Assembly (NCBI GenBank): GCA_963803085.1
Contig: CAWDLE010000010.1
Location: 372,001-436,000 of the forward strand
Reading direction: 5' to 3'
DNA from: JACVRW01 sp963803085
Lineage (GTDB): Bacteria > Actinomycetota > Thermoleophilia > Solirubrobacterales > Thermoleophilaceae
DNA: 64,000 nucleotides
This document shows, piece after piece, positions 17,566 to 25,359 of the stretch. Under the pieces are notes generated by a model that had not been told where the DNA came from, searched no databases, and was given only the letters and a program-made list of their open reading frames with translations. The position numbers were made by a program, and so were the translations under genes. Positions within the stretch are counted from its first letter, which is position 1. Each line of letters opens with the position of its first letter.

Positions 17566-17871
17566 ATGATTGGTGCCGCAATCGTGGGATTCCTGGCCGG
17601 TGCGATTGGCCGCATGCTCTGGCCGGGCGATCCGTTCCGGTACATGAGCGGCCCGAAGTCTTGGGGCGTCTCGCTGCTCATTGGCCTCGCCGGGGCCGCG
17701 CTCGGCTACCTGATCTTCACCGTCGGACTCGGCATCGGTGACACCGACGTTTTCGACTTCGGAGGGATCATCGGCGCGATCATCGGCGTTGCGATAGTCC
17801 TCGCCATCACGGGCGCGGTGATGAAGAACCGGGGCGGCCCGACGACGCACCCAGGGGCCACGCCTACCTGA
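17566..17871 (+). CDS. GlsB/YeaQ/YmgE-family membrane protein
   Basis: 101 residues with three hydrophobic helices and the glycine-rich pattern of the transglycosylase-associated/GlsB family (MIGAAIVGFLAGAIGRMLWP, SLLIGLAGAALGYLIF, FGGIIGAIIGVAIVLAI). ATG 17566 has AAGGGAGA 6 nt upstream. Family members are small inner-membrane proteins often induced by stress; the mechanism is unknown. A possible -10, TAGAGT, overlaps the preceding stop at 17523. Confidence 0.8.
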   Translation: MIGAAIVGFLAGAIGRMLWPGDPFRYMSGPKSWGVSLLIGLAGAALGYLIFTVGLGIGDTDVFDFGGIIGAIIGVAIVLAITGAVMKNRGGPTTHPGATPT

Positions 17872-17957
17872 TCGCACGCCCAAGTTCTCGCGAGAAAAAT
17901 GCCGGGGGTGGCGGCGTAATGCCGGTGGATCATCGGCCGCGAGTCCCGCTAAAGCGG

Positions 17958-17991
17958 GGGATACTGGGCGGGCGATGTCGCAGGAGAACGT
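17958..17991 (+). promoter_or_regulatory. Promoter/start block shared with the second SnoaL array
   Basis: GATACT at 17960-17965 ends 9 nt before ATG 17975 with no useful upstream Shine-Dalgarno, a leaderless arrangement. The 34-nt block from GGGATACT through the codons for SQENV is identical on the minus strand at 58306-58339, which heads the second SnoaL triplet. Confidence 0.65.
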
Positions 17992-18370
17992 AGATAGCCT
18001 GCGCTGGATCCTCCAGCAGGTGTTCGGCGAGCGGCGAGTTCGCCCGGAGCTGTTGGCCGAAGACGCCGAGTGGGTGAACCCTCACGACGCAGTCGAGCAC
18101 GGCACCCGGCGGGGCGCCGACGCCTTCAACGCGGCTATCGCGAGCGTGTTCGCAGCCTGGGACGACGTGCGTTTTGACACCGAACGCGTAATCGACAACG
18201 GTGACGATGTCGTCGCGCTCGGCCTGCTCCACGGTCGCGTTCATGCGGTCGGAATGGAGGTAGACAGCCCGCACGGGCAGATCTGGACGTTTCGCGGCGG
18301 ACGGGTGGTTCGGATGCGCTGGTTCAACAGCCACCGGGAAACCCTGGAAGCCGTGGGGCTGCCGGAGTAG
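17975..18370 (+). CDS. SnoaL-like NTF2-fold protein (array A, first)
   Basis: 131 residues, MSQENVDSLRWILQQVFGER to ETLEAVGLPE. One NTF2 cone; the mid-protein HDAVEHGTRRGADAFNAAI and closing WTFRGGRVVRMRWFNSHRE match the family. It shows no obvious catalytic dyad, so a binding or sensing role is as likely as catalysis. It is followed after only 3 nt (TAG-GCG-ATG) by the next paralogue, a spacing repeated throughout both arrays. Confidence 0.85.
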   Translation: MSQENVDSLRWILQQVFGERRVRPELLAEDAEWVNPHDAVEHGTRRGADAFNAAIASVFAAWDDVRFDTERVIDNGDDVVALGLLHGRVHAVGMEVDSPHGQIWTFRGGRVVRMRWFNSHRETLEAVGLPE

Positions 18371-18373
18371 GCG

Positions 18374-18769
18374 ATGTCGCAGGAGAACGTCGAGATGATC
18401 GAGCGGATGTACGAAGCCTTCTACCGTGGTAACCCCGAGGGCGCATTGGCCAACTTCGACCCCGGGGTGGAGGTCGACGCGTCCGTGCGCGCGGATGTCG
18501 GGATCGTCCACGGTCGGGAGGGAGTGAGGGAGACCGTTGCTCGGTGGGTGGGAGCCTGGGATGACTGGCGCGAGGAAATCGAGGAGATACGTGACCTCGG
18601 TAGCCGGGTGCTCGTGTGCTCCACGCAACATGGTCGGAGTAAGGGCACCGGCATCGAAGTCGAAACCCGGTATGTGGTGCTCTATGAAGTCCATGGCGGC
18701 AAGATCATCCGCATGTCCCTTCACTACACGCCCGCCGAAGCCCTCGAAGCCGCCGGGCTGTCGGAGTAG
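18374..18769 (+). CDS. SnoaL-like NTF2-fold protein (array A, second)
   Basis: 131 residues, MSQENVEMIERMYEAFYRGN to PAEALEAAGLSE. It conserves the family pattern PGVEVDAS ... VHGREGVRETVARWVGAWDDW ... EIRDLGSRVLVCSTQHGRSKG ... YVVLYEVHGGKIIRMSLH. Compared with its neighbours it has the fullest SnoaL core. The second and third genes lack their own promoter signature and rely on the 17960 promoter or on internal coupling through the 3-nt junction. Confidence 0.88.
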   Translation: MSQENVEMIERMYEAFYRGNPEGALANFDPGVEVDASVRADVGIVHGREGVRETVARWVGAWDDWREEIEEIRDLGSRVLVCSTQHGRSKGTGIEVETRYVVLYEVHGGKIIRMSLHYTPAEALEAAGLSE

Positions 18770-18772
18770 GCG

Positions 18773-19171
18773 ATGTCGCAGGAGAACGTCGCGCGCTACC
18801 GCCAAGGCATAGACGCCTTCAACCGACGCGATCTGGACGCGTTCCTGGCACTGGCTGACCCACGGGTGATCGGGATTTCGCGCGTCCTCGCCATTGAGGG
18901 CGGTACCTATGAAGGGCACGATGGCACCAGGGAGTGGTGGAATGGTCTGCTCGGCGTCTTCCCCGACTTCAGGATCGAGATCGTCTGGGTGCGCGACGCC
19001 GGGAACCTGACGGTCTCCGAGCTTCGCAATCAAGCCCACGGCGAGGGCAGCGCAGCAGCCCTCGACGAACAGGTGTGGCAGGTCTCGGAGTGGCGCGATG
19101 GGCTTGTGGCGCGGTGGCAGATGTACGCGACCCGCGCCGAAGCCCTCGAAGCCGTGGGGCTGCGGGAGTAG
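18773..19171 (+). CDS. SnoaL-like NTF2-fold protein (array A, third)
   Basis: 132 residues, MSQENVARYRQGIDAFNRRD to EALEAVGLRE, with the core GGTYEGHDGTREWWNGLLGV, FRIEIVWVRDAGN and a terminal VSEWRDGLVARWQMYAT. Downstream the DNA carries two short hairpins (19183-19204, 19229-19244) before the convergent frameshifted SnoaL gene. The low identity between the three paralogues outside the start and end motifs implies an old duplication, not recent amplification. Confidence 0.87.
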   Translation: MSQENVARYRQGIDAFNRRDLDAFLALADPRVIGISRVLAIEGGTYEGHDGTREWWNGLLGVFPDFRIEIVWVRDAGNLTVSELRNQAHGEGSAAALDEQVWQVSEWRDGLVARWQMYATRAEALEAVGLRE

Positions 19172-19182
19172 ACGCGACTGCC

Positions 19183-19244
19183 GCTATTCGTCCAACTCGA
19201 TAGCGTGGTCTGTTGGCCCGGCGCTCTCGCTTTTGCCTCAAAGC
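19183..19244. repeat. Two short hairpins of a dispersed family
   Basis: GCTAT...ATAGC (19183-19204) and GCTTT...AAAGC (19229-19244) lie between convergent SnoaL genes. Related hairpins are at 19810-19833, 19856-19877 and 58408-58432. The copies at 19183 and 19856 share CAACTCGATAGC. They could act as terminators, but there are no T tracts. Confidence 0.4.
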
Positions 19245-19301
19245 AACAGTGATCGCCGAATAGCCGTGCGCCGCCGCTTCTCGCGCAAGGCAGGAGCGCG
19301 C

Positions 19302-19716
19302 TCAGGTCGCCGGCATCAAGCCCGAGCTGGCCGAGCAGCTCGGCCTGATCGAAGTAGAGATGTTCCGAGGCCAGCTCGTCGCCGCGAACCTCATAACTCG
19401 ACATCCAGCGGAAGTCGACGCTCCGTCCCGTAGCCGCGACATCGCCCGCCGGTGTGCGCAAGACACCGGTGTGCGTGACTATGAACCGGCCCTCGGCGGC
19501 GACGACGGATCCTTCGGCGAGAAGGCGCGACGTCTCAAGACGCCCGTCCGGGAACGCGTCCCAGAACACACCGAGGAAGCCCAGAACCTGCTCGCGGCCG
19601 TGCATCGACGCGTTCGGTGCGACGAAGTCGGCGTCATCGCTCCACGGCTCGGCGTCCGCGTCCCGTGCGTTGAACGCCTCGACATGCCTTTCGACGACGC
19701 GCTTGGGATCAGCCAT
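19302..19716 (-). pseudogene. SnoaL-like ester-cyclase-type protein, frameshifted at its last codons
   Basis: ATG 19716 has AGGAGGT about 9 nt upstream. The protein reads MADPKRVVERHVEAFNARDA ... MHGREQVLGFLGVFWDAFPDG ... RWMSSYEVRGDELASEHLYFDQAELLGQLGL, a normal SnoaL/ester-cyclase body. Family members usually end QLGLMPA. Here one extra base at 19317-19319 changes the ending and the frame runs on to 19030, antisense to the previous SnoaL gene. Removing one base gives LMPAT and a stop at 19302; total length is 3n+1. The long read-through tail is not conserved-looking. Confidence 0.7.
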
Positions 19717-20431
19717 CAGGCCGTACCTCCTGTCGGTTGCCGTGCGCCGGATACTCCCACTCTGCGACGGTCTTCTGACCATCGGCGGCGAGCGCCGCCC
19801 CGGGGCTTCCGCTTTCGCCTGAACGCGATAGCGACGCGGCCAACTGGCGCGACTGCTGCTTTTATGCAACTCGATAGCCGGACGTCCGACTAGCGGGCGT
19901 TTGGATGCCCGAGTCTCGCCTTGAGGGCGGGCAGCGGGCAGGCGTCCCCGCGCCCCCGCCCTGGCGCGCCGCTCCGCCCCGCGACGCGGAGGGATCTCCG
20001 CCCGGGAGAGCCGACGCTCGCGAAGAAGCGGCTCACGCCGAGAGGCCTCCGGGGTCCAGCGGGCTGACCAAGCCCCCGCGCATTCCTCGGCTGCGCGGCG
20101 ACGCACTCCGACGTCCGCCGCTCCTTTGCATGGGCTGCGCACGTCTCCGCCTGTGCCCAGCGCGCTACCCCTTCCGCCATCGCATCAGCGGACGGACATG
20201 TCCCGAATGGTGCTGTGGCGGCGTCGTGGAGGCGCGGAGCGTCACGACAAGCTACGCGCGAGTTCATCAAGCTCAAGCGCGTCGGGGCGTCCCTCCGTGT
20301 CCTGTGTTTCCGGAAGTCCGCACCGTTTTTTGGGCACCGACGCCTAGCCGCTCCGCCGACAAGAAGCGAGAGTCCGGGCTGGTACATTCTTGGTCCGCTG
20401 CGATCAGCGGCTGGCTCGAGCGAGGAGGCGG
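19717..20431. other. Non-coding stretch inside the island
   Basis: About 715 nt without a credible gene; the open frames here are GC-rich shadows with Arg/Pro/Ala-rich translations. It contains hairpins at 19810-19833 and 19856-19877, a very GC-rich block (about 19900-20050), and a T-run at 20330-20335. It may be remnants of older insertions or hold small RNAs; nothing specific is recognised. Confidence 0.5.
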
Positions 20432-21676
20432 ATGCACCCGCAATCCGGTTTCGGAACCCCTGAGACCTTGCGTTCCGGAGGCCGAGTGCACGTCCTCGGC
20501 GCAGGACCTGTCGGCCTCCTGATGACGGCATTGCTCCAGGGAATGGACGGTCTGTCCGTGCGGCTCTATGAGAAACGCCGCGAGTACACCCGTACCCGGA
20601 TGGTCCGGCTCGCTTCGTACCTCGTCGCGGATTCGGTCGAGGGCTACCGCGCCGACCACTCCGATGGAGACACCGTCGAGGCTGTCTTCGACCCAGAGGA
20701 GCTGGCAGAGGGCCTCGCGTTCAGACAGTCCATTCCTTCCGACCTGATGGCGCTACTTCGCCAATGGACGCGCGGTTTCTGCCCGCTCAACGAGATCGAA
20801 CGCTCACTCAGCGATCTGATCGATGCACGCGGCTCGAATCCGGTGGAGCGGACCGCGGCCGCCGTGACGGCGGAGGACGCGATCGCGATGCTCGAGCCGG
20901 GAGACGTGCTGATCGATTGCACGGGGAGCAGGTCGCTGTTTCGAGATCACCTGGCACCGGGCTCTGGCGACGTGGACGGAGGCGCGAACACGCTGAACTT
21001 CGTAATCGAGCACGCGCTCGTCGTCACGTTCCTTTACGGCCAAACGTATGTCTGTAACGAGTACTGCAAGTACTACAAGAACGTCGAGAACCCGCACTAC
21101 AAGTTCATTCCAATGGTCCACCGCGTGTGCTACGACGGAGCCGTCAGCCACGTCACGGGCATCGTCACCATCACCGCCGACGAGTATGAGGCGATGCCGA
21201 AACAGTTCGACGGCGAGTGGCTTCGCGGCAACTTTCCGAATGTCGCCCAGTCGATGGATCGGTTCATCGACAAGATCAAGCAGGAGACACACGGCGAGCT
21301 CATCGGCGACCTCGAGGTCATCCGGATACCCCTCAACCTTTACCGGGCGCGTAATGCAACCAGCCGCCAGTGGGCCACGGCGGAGCCGAGTGACCACCCG
21401 TTCGTAACCACGCCGGTGTTCTTGGCCGGCGATTCGGCGATCGGCTCTCCCTACTTTCAGTCGATCTCGCTGGGTTTCGAGTGTGCGATGTTCCTGGCGG
21501 GACTCATCGCGCAGCCGCACCTCGCACGCCACGACTTACTCCAGCGGTATGAGCTTTACATCTACAAGCAGTGGCTCCACGTGTACATGCAAAGCAAGAT
21601 GATCAAGAACAACAAGGATCTGTTCCAGTCGCTCGATGACCCGATCGCGCTCCTGGACAAGTTGCACATCTACTAG
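20432..21676 (+). CDS. FAD-dependent oxidoreductase/monooxygenase-like protein
   Basis: 414 residues from ATG 20432 (GAGGAGG just upstream). The N-terminal dinucleotide-binding motif is VHVLGAGPVGLLMTALLQ (19-36), a second nucleotide contact is LIDCTGSRSLFRDH, and the third FAD motif is FLAGDSAIGSPYFQSISLGF near the C-terminus, the order of the PHBH/lycopene-cyclase superfamily. The middle is unusual for this genome: Tyr-, Asn- and Lys-rich (YCKYYKNVENPHYKFIPM), suggesting transfer from a lower-GC donor. The substrate is unknown. It is followed after 65 nt by the peroxiredoxin-cNMP fusion on the same strand. Confidence 0.78.
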   Translation: MHPQSGFGTPETLRSGGRVHVLGAGPVGLLMTALLQGMDGLSVRLYEKRREYTRTRMVRLASYLVADSVEGYRADHSDGDTVEAVFDPEELAEGLAFRQSIPSDLMALLRQWTRGFCPLNEIERSLSDLIDARGSNPVERTAAAVTAEDAIAMLEPGDVLIDCTGSRSLFRDHLAPGSGDVDGGANTLNFVIEHALVVTFLYGQTYVCNEYCKYYKNVENPHYKFIPMVHRVCYDGAVSHVTGIVTITADEYEAMPKQFDGEWLRGNFPNVAQSMDRFIDKIKQETHGELIGDLEVIRIPLNLYRARNATSRQWATAEPSDHPFVTTPVFLAGDSAIGSPYFQSISLGFECAMFLAGLIAQPHLARHDLLQRYELYIYKQWLHVYMQSKMIKNNKDLFQSLDDPIALLDKLHIY

Positions 21677-21741
21677 CGGAAGGCCCTGATCGGCCATGCC
21701 GATGGGCACTTCGCCCAAGTGCAGGATTAAAGGGGGTAAGA

Positions 21742-22671
21742 GTGGCGCTCAGAGTCGGCCAGCCCGTTTCCGATCACAGCGTGCAGGCGTACGTCCGCGG
21801 AGAGCCCGCGCCGATCGTGTTCGAGCTCTCGAGTCACCGCGGCAGTTGGGTCGTCCTGTTCTTCTACCCGGGCGACTTCACGCTCATCTGCCCGACGGAG
21901 CTCGCGGCCTTCGCGAAACGCCACGACGACTTCATCCGCGAGGGCGCGGTGCTGCTCGCGGCGAGCACCAACAGCTGCTTCAGCCACAAGGCCTGGTTTG
22001 AGATCGATCCACGTCTCGCCGAGGTCCGCTATCCGGTGATCGCCGACAGCCTGCGCGAGCTGAGCCATTCCTTCGGTGTGCTGCTCGAGGACGGAGCGGC
22101 GCATCGCGGCACCTTCATCATCGACCCGGACGGCGTGCTGGTGCACATGAGCATCACCGCAAACGACGTCGGACGAAGCGTCGACGAGGTGCTGCGGGTC
22201 TTGCGCGCCTTTCGCACCGGGGCGCTGTGCCCGGCTGACTGGGCGCCAGGCGATCCGACCCTCACTAGCAAGGACGATTGGCTTGCGAAGGTGTTCCCCG
22301 ACCTCATCGGCCCGGAGCTCGACTCGCTCGAGGAGAGCGCCGAAAGGGTGTCGTTCGCCCCTGGTGAGACGATCGTCGCCGAGGGCGACCCCGCGGAGCG
22401 CTTCTTCGTCATCGCCCAGGGTGAAGTCGCGATCAGCCGCCGTAGCCCCGAGGGCGACGAGATCAAGCTCGCGGCGCTCGGGCGGGGGCAGTTCTTCGGC
22501 GAGGTCGGGATCCTCGCCGAGACGCGAAGGACAGCGACCGTACGCGCGGTCGACGACGTCGAGCTGCTCGCCTTGAGCTGGCAGAAGTTCCAGGACACAC
22601 TCGAGCGGTCGGATCGCGCGGACCGTGATTTTTCCGAGATCGCCAAGGATCGGATCGCGTTCGCGCCATGA
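21742..22671 (+). CDS. 2-Cys peroxiredoxin fused to a cyclic-nucleotide-binding domain
   Basis: 309 residues from GTG 21742 (AGGGGGTAAGA upstream). The N-terminal AhpC/Prx domain (1-170) has peroxidatic Cys50 in FTLICPTE (Thr47, Cys50) and a probable resolving Cys163 in ALCPADW, so both catalytic cysteines are present. A linker (DDWLAKVFPDLIGPELDSLE) leads to a cNMP barrel (195-290) with the phosphate cassette FFGEVGILAE ... RRTATV (263-267). Peroxiredoxins reduce H2O2 and organic peroxides; the fusion suggests nucleotide-regulated peroxidase activity or peroxide-modulated sensing. It is probably co-transcribed with the FAD protein, a candidate reductant or peroxide source. Confidence 0.88.
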   Translation: MALRVGQPVSDHSVQAYVRGEPAPIVFELSSHRGSWVVLFFYPGDFTLICPTELAAFAKRHDDFIREGAVLLAASTNSCFSHKAWFEIDPRLAEVRYPVIADSLRELSHSFGVLLEDGAAHRGTFIIDPDGVLVHMSITANDVGRSVDEVLRVLRAFRTGALCPADWAPGDPTLTSKDDWLAKVFPDLIGPELDSLEESAERVSFAPGETIVAEGDPAERFFVIAQGEVAISRRSPEGDEIKLAALGRGQFFGEVGILAETRRTATVRAVDDVELLALSWQKFQDTLERSDRADRDFSEIAKDRIAFAP

Positions 22672-23278
22672 GCGCGTCTTCCGTTCGCTACATTCCTGCC
22701 GCGCGAGCATCGGGTGGACCCGCCCAGACGGCGCTTGGTCTTGAGCAAACGCAGCGATCAGGGCGCCGCCCCGCCTCGTCACCGCTTCCGTCACAAAGCA
22801 GGCGTCACCACAGAGACGCGCGCCACTAGCGCCAAGTACGAAACGGAGCAGCGGGGGACGACTTCTGAAACCGCTTCTCAAGCGAGTACCGCTTTCCTGA
22901 CGACCGCTCGGCAATACGGCGAAGCGGTCCACCCGACGACGCCGGGGCGGGCGAGGACCGCGCCGCGGCTTACTGCTCGGCGCGGCCTCCCCGCGATTCC
23001 CGGCACGTACCGCCGAGCCAAGCTCCAAGTCCGCCCCTCGGGCTACTCCCAAGCCGACACCAAGGAAGGGCGGCGCGCCCCGGTCAGACGGCCGGGGCGC
23101 ACGTCGTTCTAGGGCAGGGGTCGGCGCGCTGCCCGCTACGCGCCCTTTAACTCGGGAACGCGCCCCGATGTGCCCCTATACGCCCCTACCGGGCTCCCCG
23201 CCGAAGGCGGACCGGAGAGCCCTCTAGCCCGGGCGTAGAGCGGAGGAGGGGCGAAGCTCGGGAACGCGGACGCTGGGA
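22672..23278. other. Right-end non-coding stretch of the island
   Basis: About 600 nt between the peroxiredoxin stop and the repeated tRNA half. An open frame at 22714-23112 translates to a low-complexity Arg/Thr/Ala-rich sequence and is not credible. The 11-mer CTCGGGAACGC appears at 23151-23161 and 23257-23267, as it does near the other end at 16106-16116. These may be recombinase arm sites or chance. Confidence 0.45.
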
Positions 23279-23315
23279 GTGTGAGGCGAGCGCTCTCCCG
23301 CTGAGCTACGCGCCC
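23279..23315 (-). repeat. tRNA-Val 5'-half remnant (putative att site)
   Basis: 37 nt identical to the acceptor-5', D-arm and anticodon portion of the tRNA-Val at 15955-16026, ending at the anticodon loop. A TACAAT hexamer lies upstream of its 5' end on the minus strand, so this is probably the original tRNA promoter side, separated from the gene by the insertion. Confidence 0.85.
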
Positions 23316-23341
23316 GGGAGGTGGTCCATTGTAGGCGGCTC

Positions 23342-24121
23342 GTGATACTGCTCGGCATCGAGTCGCGGCGGCACAATTACGGCGAGCGGCCGGACCAGTT
23401 CGGCGAGCTCACGACGCCGGCTGGAGCCGCCGCTCCGTGGCCCGTGACCGTCCTGATCCATGGCGGCTTCTGGCGCGCCCGCTACGACCTCCGGCTCGAG
23501 GACCCACTCGTGGCCGACCTTGCCGGTCGCGGCTGGGCGGTCTGGAATCTCGAGTACCGCCGGCTCGGCGTGCGCAGCCGGGGAGGGTGGCCAATGACGC
23601 TCGAGGACGTGGCAGCCGGCATCGACCATCTCGGGCGGCTCGACGAGCCGCTGGACTCGACCCGCGTCGTCGCCATTGGGCACTCGGCCGGCGGGCAGCT
23701 CGCCCTGTGGGCCGCCGCCCGGCGCGGCCTTCCCTCAGGGGCGCCCGGCGCTGGACCGAGCATCAGGCTGTCCGGCGCGGTTGCCCAGGCGGGTCTCACA
23801 GACCTCCGCGAGGTGGCCCGGCTGGGGCTCTCGAGCGCCGCCGCCGAGCGGTTCGTCGGCGGCCCGCCTGGCAAGTACCCGCAGCGCTACGACCTGGCCT
23901 CGCCGATCGAGCGGCTACCGCTGGGCGTTCCCCAGCTGCTCGTGCACGGCGACGCCGACGACGTCGTGCCCGTCGAGATCTCGCGGCGCTATGCCGGACG
24001 CGCGGCGGAGGCAGGCGATCCCTGCGAGCTGGTCGAGCTGCCTGGCGTGGGCCACATGGAGCACCTCGACCCGGACACCGTGGCGTGGCGGACCGTCACG
24101 AGCTGGCTGGAGGAGCGGTGA
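23342..24121 (+). CDS. Alpha/beta hydrolase, probable kynurenine-formamidase role
   Basis: 259 residues from GTG 23342 (GTG 23321 is an alternative that begins 6 nt after the tRNA remnant). Motifs: oxyanion loop LIHGGFWRARYD, nucleophile elbow IGHSAGGQLALWAA, acid VHGDADDVVP, and catalytic His in GVGHMEHLDP. The HGG plus GHSAGG pattern is the type seen in carboxylesterase and eukaryote-like kynurenine formamidases. Its stop overlaps the kynureninase start by 4 nt, so N-formylkynurenine hydrolysis is a reasonable inference. Tryptophan dioxygenase is not in the window. Confidence 0.8.
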   Translation: MILLGIESRRHNYGERPDQFGELTTPAGAAAPWPVTVLIHGGFWRARYDLRLEDPLVADLAGRGWAVWNLEYRRLGVRSRGGWPMTLEDVAAGIDHLGRLDEPLDSTRVVAIGHSAGGQLALWAAARRGLPSGAPGAGPSIRLSGAVAQAGLTDLREVARLGLSSAAAERFVGGPPGKYPQRYDLASPIERLPLGVPQLLVHGDADDVVPVEISRRYAGRAAEAGDPCELVELPGVGHMEHLDPDTVAWRTVTSWLEER

Positions 24122-25359
24122 CCGATCGGGCCCGAGCGGAGCGGCTGGACGCGAACGACCCGCTCGCGTCGTTCCGCGACCGCTTCGCGATCGACGACCC
24201 CGAGACGATCTACCTCGACGGCAATTCGCTCGGCCGGCTCCCGATTGCCACGCGCGAGCGCCTGAGCACCCTGACTGCCCAGTGGGGATCGGAGCTCGTG
24301 GGCGGCTGGCACGACTGGATCGATCTCCCCGAGCGCGTCGGCGACCTTCTCGCGTCGGGCGTGCTCGGCGCCCGTCCCGGCGAGGTCATCGTGACCGACT
24401 CGACCACGGTCAACCTCTTCAAGCTCGCCGGGGCTGTCCTCGATATCCGCCCGGGCGCAATCGTCACCGACTCGGAGAACTTCCCCACCGACCGCTACGT
24501 ACTCGAAGGCCTCGCGCGCCTGCACGGCCGCGAGCTGCGCATCTTCGAGGCAGACCCGCTGAACGGCCCCCAGCCAGAGGACGTGAAGCTCGCGTGCGAG
24601 GCCGGCGGCATGGCCCTCGTCTCGCTCTCCCATGTGGCCTATCGCTCCGGCGCGCTCGCCGACATGGAGCTGATCGCCCAAGCCGCCGCCCCGGCGCCGG
24701 TGATCTGGGACCTCTCGCACTCCGCCGGCGCGGTTCCGATCGAGCTGGAGCAGCGCGGGGTGGAGCTGGCGGTGGGCTGCACCTACAAGTACCTGAACGC
24801 AGGCCCGGGCGCCCCGGCGTTCCTCTACGTGCGCAGAGACCTCCAGGAGCGCCTCCGAACGCCGATCCAGGGCTGGTTCGGACAGCGCGACCAATTCCAG
24901 ATGGAGCGTCCGTACGACCCGGCGCCCGGCGTGCGCGGCTTCCTCGCCGGCACACCGCCGATCCTCGCGCTCGCGGGTGTCGAGGAGGGGGCGAAGCTGA
25001 TCGCCGAGGCGGGGATCCAGAAGCTGCGCGACAAGGCAGCAGCGCTCACCGAGCTGATCGTCACGATCCACGACGAGCGTCTCGCTCCGCTTGGCTTCCG
25101 GCTTGGGACCCCACGCGACCCGGCCCGGCGCGGCGGGCACGTGAGCCTCGCGCACGACGAGGCCTGGCCGATCTGCCGCGCCCTCATCGAGCGGGCCAAG
25201 GTGATCCCGGACTTCCGTGGACCGGACTCGATCCGCCTCGGCGTGCCGCCGCTCTACACCCGCTTCGTGGACGTGCACGACGCGCTCGACCGTCTGGCAA
25301 CCCTCGTCGAGCGCGGCGATCACCGCGAGGTCGACGACCGCCCGCTGCGGGTGACCTGA
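24118..25359 (+). CDS. kynU: Kynureninase
   Basis: 413 residues; GTG 24118 has GGAGGAG 3 nt upstream and overlaps the hydrolase stop (GTGA). PLP-dependent fold-type-I enzyme cleaving kynurenine or 3-hydroxykynurenine to anthranilate derivatives and alanine. Diagnostic sequences: IYLDGNSLGRLP, DSTTVNLFKLAGAVL, WDLSHSAGAVPIEL (Asp contacts the PLP ring) and GCTYKYLNAGPGAPAFLYV with Schiff-base Lys224. Length and motifs are complete. The following RidA could remove reactive enamine by-products. Confidence 0.94.
   Translation: MTDRARAERLDANDPLASFRDRFAIDDPETIYLDGNSLGRLPIATRERLSTLTAQWGSELVGGWHDWIDLPERVGDLLASGVLGARPGEVIVTDSTTVNLFKLAGAVLDIRPGAIVTDSENFPTDRYVLEGLARLHGRELRIFEADPLNGPQPEDVKLACEAGGMALVSLSHVAYRSGALADMELIAQAAAPAPVIWDLSHSAGAVPIELEQRGVELAVGCTYKYLNAGPGAPAFLYVRRDLQERLRTPIQGWFGQRDQFQMERPYDPAPGVRGFLAGTPPILALAGVEEGAKLIAEAGIQKLRDKAAALTELIVTIHDERLAPLGFRLGTPRDPARRGGHVSLAHDEAWPICRALIERAKVIPDFRGPDSIRLGVPPLYTRFVDVHDALDRLATLVERGDHREVDDRPLRVT

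Larger units (their letters stand above)
15990..23315. mobile_element. Probable genomic island integrated in tRNA-Val
   Basis: The 37 nt covering the 5' half of tRNA-Val (15990-16026) recur identically at 23279-23315 in the same orientation, enclosing about 7.25 kb. This looks like attL/attR produced by crossover in the anticodon loop, with the element restoring the tRNA 5' half. The inner DNA differs from the flanks: long non-coding stretches, a phage-type HTH protein, a Cys-rich orphan, a frameshifted SnoaL gene and an A/T-richer oxidoreductase gene. An 11-mer, CTCGGGAACGC, occurs at 16106, 23151 and 23257, near both ends. No integrase gene is visible, so the element is degenerate or was moved in trans. 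Confidence 0.6.

Noticed and set aside
19030..19301. C-terminal extension of the minus-strand SnoaL protein
   Set aside because: It runs antisense through a good gene and intergenic hairpins; a one-base change gives the usual family ending.
19183..19877. Integron attC sites among the SnoaL genes
   Set aside because: The hairpins lack the R'/R'' core GTT/AAC boxes and there is no integron integrase.
22714..23112. 132-codon open frame at the island's right end
   Set aside because: Low-complexity Arg/Thr/Ala composition, no start signal and no family resemblance.
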